Assembly: GCA_030614945.1 (NCBI GenBank)
Contig: JAUXAH010000104.1
Span: 1 to 6,600 of the forward strand
Reading direction: 5' to 3'
DNA: 6,600 bases
Source: Phycisphaerae bacterium
GTDB taxonomy: Bacteria > Planctomycetota > Phycisphaerae > Sedimentisphaerales > SG8-4
The notes beneath the pieces were generated by a model, which saw only the letters and a list, made by a program, of their open reading frames with translations, made no database searches and was not told the DNA's origin. Of the stretch, positions 1-4,306 are shown piece by piece. Made by a program: the position numbers and the translations under genes. The stretch's first letter is position 1. Every line of letters begins with the position of its first letter.

Positions 1-786
1 GATAGTTATACGCTTGTCCCTTATGAAATGTGAGATTTGACGATACCTATTAGTGTAAAGATTGGTTGCTCCGACCCAAAGAGGTAACAATTTCCCAACG
101 GTAAGACCGAAAGAATGATGGGGCGGCATAATATGGCCGAGTTTATCCGCCACAGTTATTGTTACCACATCCAAAGCGCCTTGCATATTGGCAATAAGAT
201 TAGAATGTGTTATTTCCACCTCGCGGGGGTCGCCGGTCGTGCCGGAAGTACACAGAATTACCGCCGTGTCGTCGGCTTTAACCTCAGTGCGGATTTCAGC
301 CACCAGCCTGGCAACGCTGATACTATCTAAACTCGGCTTCTCATAGACGGTCATTTCAACAAGACTGATGCCGTGGTGCCGGAGAAACTCTTTTAGTTTT
401 TCTCGGCAATTGCCGTCCTGGTAGTCGTCAGCCATAACCAGCAGTTTGGCATCCGTATGAAGCAGGTGTTTTTTGACGCCTTCGGCGCGCCTTTCCGGGT
501 CGATAAGCACCGGAACAGCACCGGCCAGTATAATACCCCAAAGAGCCACATCCCAATCAGCGCGGTTCTTCCCCAAAATAGCAATCTTATCTCCTGCTCG
601 AATGTCTCTGCTTTGAATCAGGTGTACAGCAAACTCGCGGCCCTTTCTCCATAGTTGGCCGAAAGTCAGCTTTTCTTCGCGTTCTGTTCTGACAATCTCC
701 AGACAATCCTTTTCCGCCAGCTCTGCCCTGCCCAAGGACTGATTAAAAAGCTCGATTAACGTTTGGCACTTAAGTTGGACTTTCAT
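1..786 (-). CDS. AMP-forming acyl-CoA synthetase / AMP-dependent ligase, N-terminal part (3' end beyond window)
   Basis: Only the first 262 residues are in the window. The family activates a carboxylic acid with ATP to an acyl-adenylate, usually followed by transfer to CoA or a carrier protein. Visible motifs are the A1-like stretch ILGKNRADWDVALWG (about 70-84) followed by ILAGAVPVLIDPE, the A3 P-loop LCTSGTTGDPREVEITHSNL (178-197), and an A4-like segment MPPHHSFGL (220-228). In the P-loop the usual PKG is PRE: the Lys is Arg188 and the Gly is Glu189, a mild departure. The start is ATG at 786, preceded by AAGGTG at 792-797 with 5 nt spacing. No signal peptide or membrane segment is seen, so it is probably cytoplasmic. 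It lies 127 bp downstream of the AsmA-like gene on the same strand. Family assignment is firm; the acyl substrate cannot be told from this part. Confidence 0.93.
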   Translation of the reverse strand, partial: MKVQLKCQTLIELFNQSLGRAELAEKDCLEIVRTEREEKLTFGQLWRKGREFAVHLIQSRDIRAGDKIAILGKNRADWDVALWGIILAGAVPVLIDPERRAEGVKKHLLHTDAKLLVMADDYQDGNCREKLKEFLRHHGISLVEMTVYEKPSLDSISVARLVAEIRTEVKADDTAVILCTSGTTGDPREVEITHSNLIANMQGALDVVTITVADKLGHIMPPHHSFGLTVGKLLPLWVGATNLYTNRYRQISHFIRDKRITI

Positions 787-790
787 TTCT

Positions 791-871
791 TCACCTTAAA
801 AAACAGACAAGCTGCCACAGGTACTCAAACACTTCGCTCTTCACAACTCCATCCTCAATTTCAATTATCAA
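791..871 (-). other. weak candidate leader peptide ORF (26 aa) in the gap before the ligase gene
   Basis: The 127-bp gap 787-913 contains a 26-codon frame from TTG (871) to TGA (793-791). It reads roughly MIIEIEDGVVKSEVFEYLWQLVCFLR. AAGGG lies 8 nt before the TTG, and the TGA falls inside the Shine-Dalgarno sequence of the ligase gene, 4 nt before its ATG. That arrangement would suit translational coupling. Against it, the TTG lies in an AT-rich stretch with three CAATT units (856-873) that looks like repeat sequence, and a frame this short can occur by chance. Nothing else is seen in the gap: no clear promoter, and only a weak 6-bp stem (ACTCAA/TTGAGT) just after the AsmA-like stop. Confidence 0.15.
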
Positions 872-913
872 TTAAAAAACCCTTCAACTCAAAAAACTCT
901 CGGCGTTGAGTCT

Positions 914-1738
914 TCACTTTTCTTCTTTCTTGGGTTTTAGCAGGCCCTTTAAGCCCTCGACAAGTTCCTTGCCAACATCTTTACCTTCTTCTATAAGCTT
1001 TTCACCCTCTTTTGCGGCGGTTTTACCCAGGTCTATAGTTTTGCCCAGAGTTGATTTCATTGTGTTGACTATCTCTTCAGGTAAAACGCCAACACCCTGC
1101 TCAGCTACTCCGCCTGCGATGGCCGATAGGATTTTGCCGGTTAGCTTAGCCACAGTCAGTTTATCATCGCTGCCTAAATCGCTCATCCTGATAGGGTCAA
1201 GTTTTAGCGTAATAGTATCTATCCTGCCGGGAATGGGCAGCAGCTTCGCCTTGACTGTTACGTTGGTAATTTCAAGGTTATCTATACGCAGCTTTTTACT
1301 TGGCTTCTTCGTTTCTTCTTCAGCTTTTGGTTCGCCGCTGGGGATTGCTTTTATTATATCCTGCAGGTTATTGGATAAAGCTTTTTGTTCAATGACTAAA
1401 TCTATGGTGTCAAGTTTAAGTTCTTTAATACGCACCGTATCGTCGAGCAGAGAGCCGATATTTGCTGTTACCCTGCCATGGCCCAACTCGAGCAGGTTCT
1501 CATAAGTGTAACCAGCCGGATTTTTAACTATTAAACCATCAATTTCCACAGTACCTTTAAGAATTGAAATATCTAAGTCATTAATATTCACCCCAACGCT
1601 AAGAGCTTCGGTAGCGGCTGTTTCGATTCCTACTTTGAGCAGATGTTCGCCGAACAGATAAAAAGCTGCACCTAAGATTACGAGCAAAATAATAATGGAT
1701 AAAACTGCAAGCTTCAGGATTTTTTTCACAGCTTTCAT
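914..1738 (-). CDS. AsmA-like, single-pass membrane-anchored protein
   Basis: The 274-aa protein has a positively charged N-terminus and a strong membrane segment at about 8-30 (LKLAVLSIIILLVILGAAFYL). The rest is predicted to face the periplasm. Residues 33-116 have the features of the short AsmA/DUF748-like family: a helix (VGIETAATEALS) followed by alternating beta segments with the typical phrases GTVEIDGLIVKNPAGY and TVRIKELKLD. A low-complexity Glu/Lys/Pro linker (134-149) leads to a second beta block (150-184). The tail (228-274) is a Lys/Glu/Gly-rich amphipathic helix ending KPKKEEK. Large AsmA relatives are beta-taco lipid-transfer or outer-membrane assembly proteins; whether this short version moves lipid is unknown. 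The start is ATG 1738, with AAGGAGG at 1747-1753 and 8 nt spacing. It may belong to the same transcript as the small-gene cassette upstream and the acyl-CoA ligase downstream, which would loosely suggest an envelope-lipid role (inference). Confidence 0.8.
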   Translation of the reverse strand: MKAVKKILKLAVLSIIILLVILGAAFYLFGEHLLKVGIETAATEALSVGVNINDLDISILKGTVEIDGLIVKNPAGYTYENLLELGHGRVTANIGSLLDDTVRIKELKLDTIDLVIEQKALSNNLQDIIKAIPSGEPKAEEETKKPSKKLRIDNLEITNVTVKAKLLPIPGRIDTITLKLDPIRMSDLGSDDKLTVAKLTGKILSAIAGGVAEQGVGVLPEEIVNTMKSTLGKTIDLGKTAAKEGEKLIEEGKDVGKELVEGLKGLLKPKKEEK

Positions 1739-1769
1739 TTTTTAGTCCTCCTTAAAAAACTGCTCGTTT

Positions 1770-1883
1770 TTACAGCGTATCCGTCGTGCAAGAGCACCGG
1801 CTAGATAGTAGTCTAAATATATTGCCGAAGAAAGATTCCAAAACTCCGGCACAATCAGCACACCACTGAACCTCCGTGCTCAG
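1770..1883 (-). pseudogene. relic of a duplicated small ORF (homologue of the 68-aa gene at 2781-2575)
   Basis: The sequence just after the 232-aa gene's stop aligns, without gaps at an 898-bp offset, with the first part of the 68-aa small ORF. Both read EVQW-x(3)-CAGVL early on, and then FF..IFR. In this copy the position of the TTG start is CTG (1883-1881), overlapping the preceding TGA. An in-frame TAG lies 6 nt upstream, and the frame ends at TAA 1772-1770 after 37 codons, so there is no ordinary start and about 30 C-terminal residues are missing. The match fades beyond about position 1811, so the last 13 or so codons are unrelated. It could still be translated from CTG or from an internal TTG, but decay after duplication is the simpler reading. 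Confidence 0.5.
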
Positions 1884-2181
1884 CCGCTATGTTTACTCTT
1901 GCGCGCAGTCCTTACTGTCAACTCCTTTATTGCCTGGCACTGGATATCCTTACCGTAAAGATTGCCTTCATCCACCGCATACACCTTAAGCGCGTTGCCG
2001 TCAATCTCATTCAGTTGTTCCCTGCGAAGCAGCTCATTAAAATTAAGCTCCCGCATCGCCACGTCGTTTTCATCACCGCCTTTGGTATCCTCAACGATGC
2101 TCAACAGCAAATCCAGCCCTAACAGCTCCATACCGCTGTGCAAATCTTTCCCTCTTTCCTTCGCCGGCTTATCCTTCAGCT
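1811..2181 (-). repeat. copy 2 of a 371-bp direct duplication (C-terminal domain plus small-ORF start)
   Basis: This segment matches 2709-3079 at a constant offset of 898 bp, with no indels seen by eye and roughly 75-80% base identity. It covers the last part of the 232-aa gene, its TGA stop (same place in both copies) and about 70 bp beyond. The match ends near 1811 on one side and near 2181 on the other, where the two proteins' N-terminal halves become unrelated. The divergence means the duplication is old. Confidence 0.85.
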
Positions 2182-2578
2182 CTTTGAGAGGTTTACCGAT
2201 AAGTTCCCTGGGTTCATCGACGTGGGCCTCCATTGCCGGAGCTAAGGATGGTAATTTTACTTCTTCCAGTGGTTTTGGGCCGTGAAGTCGTATCTCTCGT
2301 ATTTTGGTCACGGGTTTCTGCGTAACGGCTTTGCTCCGGGCAGTATCTCTGGGGCTCAGTTGGATTTGCCAGTGCCACCGGCGCTGAGTGCCTGGGCTGC
2401 CGGTGTCCTCAGGGTAGTCCTGCTGCTGGTCTTTGAGCTTCTTTGCTCTTGTTTTGAGCAGACTGTATATCCCCCAGGAAGCCACTATCATCACCAGGAC
2501 CAGCATTTGCATCCAGACAGTATCCTCCCCCTCGCTGTTGCCGGCAGCCAGGATTGTTTGTATTAGAAGGCCGTTCAT
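1880..2578 (-). CDS. membrane-anchored hypothetical protein with duplicated C-terminal domain (232 aa)
   Basis: I do not recognise the family. A short N-terminus (1-20) is followed by one membrane segment at about 21-41 (VWMQMLVLVMIVASWGIYSLL) and the basic stretch KTRAKKLK. By the positive-inside rule the C-terminal 190 residues should be cytoplasmic. Residues 45-138 are charged, Pro-rich and probably disordered. Residues 139-232 form a conserved domain shared with the 135-aa protein upstream: about 70 of the last 92 residues are identical. Landmarks are ERGKDLHSGMELL, LLSIVE-x-TKG, DENDV, LNFNE-x-LRR, EGNLYGKDIQC and a basic tail. The start is fixed at ATG 2578: an in-frame TAA lies 12 nt upstream and no good Shine-Dalgarno is seen. 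The ATG overlaps the stop of the 68-aa ORF (ATGA), so translation is probably coupled. An anchored version paired with a soluble paralogue suggests the two work together (inference). Confidence 0.82.
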   Translation of the reverse strand: MNGLLIQTILAAGNSEGEDTVWMQMLVLVMIVASWGIYSLLKTRAKKLKDQQQDYPEDTGSPGTQRRWHWQIQLSPRDTARSKAVTQKPVTKIREIRLHGPKPLEEVKLPSLAPAMEAHVDEPRELIGKPLKELKDKPAKERGKDLHSGMELLGLDLLLSIVEDTKGGDENDVAMRELNFNELLRREQLNEIDGNALKVYAVDEGNLYGKDIQCQAIKELTVRTARKSKHSG

Positions 2579-2781
2579 AGTTCTTTCTTATGGCCCCCCT
2601 CGATATTTACTGTGCTTGGCTCGGATGCTTCCAGGTACCAGCCTATTTCGCCAGAGAGGCTGGTGCAGGCAGGTCCGGTTACAGGAACGTTGTAGCCGCC
2701 GGAGCGTGGTCTGAATATATCGGCGAAGAAAAACTTCAAAACTCCGGCACAGCTGGCGTACCACTGAACCTCCGTCCTCAA
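2575..2781 (-). CDS. small hypothetical protein (68 aa), translationally linked to both neighbours
   Basis: This frame begins at TTG (2781-2779), overlapping the TGA of the 135-aa gene as TTGA. It ends at TGA (2577-2575), overlapping the ATG of the 232-aa gene as ATGA. Such paired 4-nt overlaps are typical of coupled genes. An in-frame TAA lies 9 nt before the TTG and no ATG or GTG follows, so TTG is the only sensible full-length start; no Shine-Dalgarno is evident. The protein begins with an aromatic, partly hydrophobic segment (EVQWYASCAGVLKFFFADIF, about residues 4-23) and continues with a Gly/Pro/Thr-rich part ending GGHKKEL. No membrane helix is clear and I recognise no family. A degraded copy follows the 232-aa gene. 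The overlap pattern is the main support; chance cannot be ruled out because 200 bp lacks any other gene. Confidence 0.55.
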   Translation of the reverse strand: MRTEVQWYASCAGVLKFFFADIFRPRSGGYNVPVTGPACTSLSGEIGWYLEASEPSTVNIEGGHKKEL

Positions 2782-3079
2782 CTTTTGCGTTTACTCTTAT
2801 GCGCGGTCCTCGTTGTCAGCTCCTTCATTGCCTCACACTGGATATCCTTACCGTAAAGATTACCCTCGTTTATCGCGTACACCGCGAGCGAATGGCTGTC
2901 GGCCTCGTTCAGTTGGTCCCGGCGAAGCATCTCATTAAAATTAAGCTTCCGCATCGTCACGTCGTTCTCATCATCGCCTTTGGTATTCTCAACAATGCTC
3001 AACAGGAAATCCAGCTCTAACAGTTCCATACCGCTGTGCAAATCTTTGCCTCTTTCCCTGGCCAGCTCATCTTTCGGCT
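2709..3079 (-). repeat. copy 1 of the 371-bp direct duplication
   Basis: This is the partner of 1811-2181 (offset 898 bp, no indels seen). It spans the C-terminal domain of the 135-aa gene, its TGA at 2780-2778 and the first 24 or so codons of the 68-aa ORF. Because sequence after the stop is retained about as well as the coding part, the duplicated unit included the small ORF's beginning. Confidence 0.85.
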
Positions 3080-3185
3080 TCTCCTCGCCGGCCGCCTCAG
3101 AAGGGCCTTTGCCTGATGCTCGCACCTCGACAACTTTACCCGGTGCCATCCTTTTCGTTTTTTCGCTTGTACTATTCCAAGCCAT
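2778..3185 (-). CDS. soluble hypothetical protein, paralogue of the C-terminal domain of the 232-aa protein (135 aa)
   Basis: The frame is open to a TTG at 3206, but the start is better placed at ATG 3185 (MAWNSTSEKT). GGAGGT at 3198-3193 sits 7 nt before that ATG, whereas the TTG has no ribosome site. Residues 1-41 are charged, Lys/Glu/Ser-rich and probably disordered. Residues 42-135 are the domain shared with the 232-aa protein, including GKDLHSGMELL, LLSIVENTKG, DDENDV, LNFNEMLRR, EGNLYGKDIQC and a basic tail (KSKRKS). There is no signal peptide or membrane segment, so it is probably cytoplasmic. It is the first gene of the chained cassette and lies about 100 bp downstream of a promoter candidate. 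I do not recognise the family. Good coding character and conservation against its paralogue make it a real gene; no function can be given. Confidence 0.82.
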   Translation of the reverse strand: MAWNSTSEKTKRMAPGKVVEVRASGKGPSEAAGEEKPKDELARERGKDLHSGMELLELDFLLSIVENTKGDDENDVTMRKLNFNEMLRRDQLNEADSHSLAVYAINEGNLYGKDIQCEAMKELTTRTAHKSKRKS

Positions 3186-3192
3186 CCTTTGT

Positions 3193-3198
3193 ACCTCC
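3193..3198 (-). promoter_or_regulatory. ribosome binding site that decides the start of the 135-aa gene
   Basis: On the minus strand GGAGGT is followed by 7 nt and then ATG at 3185. It favours ATG over the upstream TTG at 3206 and shortens the protein by seven residues. Confidence 0.8.
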
Positions 3199-3287
3199 AA
3201 TTTCAATAAAAAACCCGACTACCTGATTCCAGCAATTCCATTAACATCCGCTGTATATCTCCAGCGAAAACTGTTCAAAGCAACGCT

Positions 3288-3316
3288 TTTATATACTTAC
3301 TTTCTCTGCCAATCAA
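3288..3316 (-). promoter_or_regulatory. candidate sigma70-type promoter for the small-gene cassette
   Basis: On the minus strand TTGATT (3316-3311) and TATAAA (3293-3288) are separated by exactly 17 nt. Transcription would start near 3280 and leave a leader of about 95 nt before the ATG at 3185. It is the best match in the gap between the secreted-protein gene and the cassette. The AT-rich setting makes a chance match possible. Confidence 0.5.
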
Positions 3317-3345
3317 GTATATTTCCTGCAAAACATTGCTTTTTA

Positions 3346-3489
3346 TTGTATCTTCAGACCTGCTAATAGCTTGTAGCGTTTAGTTTTTCCCCAAAAATAC
3401 GAGATGTGCCCCTCCACTCGAGCACCGTTAAAAGTCCGCGTGGGATTCGGCACCTTACTTCTCACGGGGTAGGCCGAGAAGTAATTGCT
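3346..3489 (-). other. 48-codon start-less open frame continuing in phase after the secreted-protein stop
   Basis: Directly after TAA 3492-3490, the same frame stays open for 48 codons to TAA 3345-3343. It includes segments such as RTFNGARVEGHISYFWGKTKR and LLAGLKIQ, a protein-like composition rich in aromatic and basic residues. There is no ATG start and no ribosome site. It could be the end of a lost gene, a mobile repeat with coding remains, or a chance frame. The hairpin at 3455-3484 lies within it. Confidence 0.3.
3455..3484 (-). other. 9-bp perfect inverted repeat / RNA hairpin after the secreted-protein gene
   Basis: TTACTTCTC (3455-3463) and GAGAAGTAA (3476-3484) pair perfectly around a 12-nt loop, starting 6 bp after the stop of the secreted-protein gene. 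In either direction no run of T follows, so it is not a standard rho-independent terminator. It could mark the transcript's 3' end, protect it from decay, or belong to a REP-like repeat. Confidence 0.5.
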
Positions 3490-3954
3490 TTACTGTATAT
3501 TATAAAAGTAACCTATTATGCATCCTTTATGTGTGCCAATATTGGGACTCTTTACGAGCTTCAACGTTTCATTTTCATCCACCAAGACACACCTATCAGG
3601 AAAATCTGCAAGATAGGTACCAAAAACATTTAAATCCACAAAAAGATTGTCGTTTACAGTTAAATCGTCAAACTCGTCTGTCCAGGCCAGCTTCAATAAG
3701 ACGAATCGTTTGCCTGTTGGGACAGTAAGAAGTGTTTCGGCAGAACTTGCACCTGTAAATTCAAAGCACTGAATATAGCCTTCCCTTTCAGTAATCCCGC
3801 TTGAAGCAATGTTATAGATGTCATCAAGTGTCTTCATCGTGGGCGCCGGTGGCGCCGTTGGGTTCAATTCGCCGGCTATTGCGAATAGTGAAAAACCCAA
3901 CAGCCCACACAAAACTATTGCTATTATGCAAATTGTCAAATTGCTGGTTCTCAT
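3490..3954 (-). CDS. small exported protein with PPAPTMKTLDDIY-type N-terminus (154 aa)
   Basis: A clear Sec signal peptide is present: MRTSN, a hydrophobic core at about 7-24, and an AIA cleavage site after residue 27, giving a mature protein starting GELN. The mature N-terminus NPTAPPAPTMKTLDDIYNI resembles a motif I recall from many secreted proteins of Planctomycetota and similar environmental bacteria. The remaining 95 or so residues look like a compact beta-rich domain (FVLLKLAWTDEF, NLFVDLNVFGTYLADFP, CVLVDENETLKLV, CIIGYFYNI) with three mature Cys (63, 122, 145). There is no lipobox, so it should be free in the periplasm or outside. The start is ATG 3954, with AAGGAG at 3962-3967 and 7 nt spacing. 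It has its own promoter candidate at 4090-4118 and appears monocistronic. Function is unknown. Confidence 0.85.
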   Translation of the reverse strand: MRTSNLTICIIAIVLCGLLGFSLFAIAGELNPTAPPAPTMKTLDDIYNIASSGITEREGYIQCFEFTGASSAETLLTVPTGKRFVLLKLAWTDEFDDLTVNDNLFVDLNVFGTYLADFPDRCVLVDENETLKLVKSPNIGTHKGCIIGYFYNIQ

Positions 3955-4024
3955 TTTACTTCTCCTTAAAGAATTGTAGATATTTATGGTGTACTGGTAC
4001 GTTATCAGTAAAAGTCACCGAAAT

Positions 4025-4037
4025 GTCTGTGACAGAC
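4025..4037. promoter_or_regulatory. 13-bp perfect palindrome in the leader of the secreted-protein gene
   Basis: GTCTGT-G-ACAGAC is a perfect 6+1+6 inverted repeat. A one-base loop rules out a useful RNA hairpin, so a dimeric regulator's binding site is the more natural reading. It lies about 45 bp downstream of the predicted transcription start and about 70 bp upstream of the ATG. It could be a chance match. Confidence 0.3.
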
Positions 4038-4089
4038 CTGCATTTATCGTCACCTTCCTACCTTTAGCAAACCGGCCAAAGGAGATACG

Positions 4090-4118
4090 ATTATACACTT
4101 TGCCTCACTGCCAGGCAA
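4090..4118 (-). promoter_or_regulatory. near-consensus sigma70-type promoter of the secreted-protein gene
   Basis: On the minus strand TTGCCT (4118-4113) is followed after 17 nt by a perfect TATAAT (4095-4090). Transcription would begin near 4083, giving a leader of about 130 nt. An inverted repeat, TTGCCT-7-AGGCAA (4100-4118), overlaps the -35 box and spacer and could be an operator. Confidence 0.7.
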
Positions 4119-4159
4119 CCAAAAACATAGCAAATTCGTGATAATTCGTGGCTAATATT

Positions 4160-4218
4160 GTCATTCCTACGGAAGCAGGAATCTATAATCTGCTCTGGTT
4201 CCCCGCCTTCGCAGGGAC
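4160..4218. repeat. double-hairpin dispersed repeat element (GTCATTCC...GGGAC type)
   Basis: The element starts GTCATTCC and ends AGGGAC. The first hairpin is ATTCCTAC-GGAA-GCAGGAAT with one mismatch and a GNRA-type loop. The second is TCCCCGC-CTTC-GCAGGGA, also with one mismatch. It matches the general form of a very widespread bacterial intergenic repeat (GTCATTCC...GGAATGAC ends, known from memory). Its arms have begun to diverge. Confidence 0.65.
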
Positions 4219-4280
4219 AAGCTTTGTGTCTTTGTGTCTTGGTGGCTATATTTCCCCGCGCAATCTGCGTCTAATTTTTT

Positions 4281-4306
4281 ACGCAATACGCATCACGCAA
4301 TACGCA
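4281..4306. repeat. 12-bp direct repeat overlapping the kinase stop codon
   Basis: ACGCAATACGCA occurs at 4281-4292 and 4295-4306, separated by TC. The kinase stop TGA (4295-4293) lies in the spacer and the edge of the second copy, so that copy supplies the last residues (LRIA) of the protein. Confidence 0.75.

Larger units (their letters stand above)
4133..4306. repeat. cluster of short repeats filling the gap between the kinase and the secreted-protein gene
   Basis: The gap 3955-4292 holds no gene. Its half near the secreted-protein gene carries the promoter and palindrome. The half near the kinase is made almost entirely of four different short repeat pairs: AATTCGTG at 4133-4140 and 4143-4150; the inverted-repeat element at 4160-4218; CTTTGTGT at 4222-4229 and 4230-4237; and ACGCAATACGCA at 4281-4292 and 4295-4306. 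Several resemble dispersed intergenic repeats I recall from other environmental bacterial genomes; copy number in this genome cannot be judged from one window. Confidence 0.65.

Noticed and set aside
115..330. 71-codon plus-strand frame over the ligase gene
   Set aside because: The minus strand here encodes the A3 and A4 motifs of the ligase, so this is a shadow frame.
892..916. ACTCAA/TTGAGT stem after the AsmA-like gene as a terminator
   Set aside because: The stem is only 6 bp with a 13-nt loop, has low GC and no suitably placed T run.
906..1505. 199-codon open frame on the plus strand
   Set aside because: It lies opposite the AsmA-like gene. Its Ser/Leu/Phe-rich product is what the complement of a Lys/Glu-rich gene gives, and the minus-strand protein has clear family features and a strong ribosome site.
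3186..3206. Upstream TTG start adding seven residues to the 135-aa protein
   Set aside because: GGAGGT, the ribosome site for ATG 3185, lies inside this extension, and the TTG has none of its own.
3455..3484. Rho-independent terminator
   Set aside because: The stem is good but no T tract follows on the minus strand, so it is recorded only as a hairpin.
4133..4306. CRISPR array
   Set aside because: The repeats are 8-12 bp, of different kinds, and have no regular spacers; there are no cas genes in the window.
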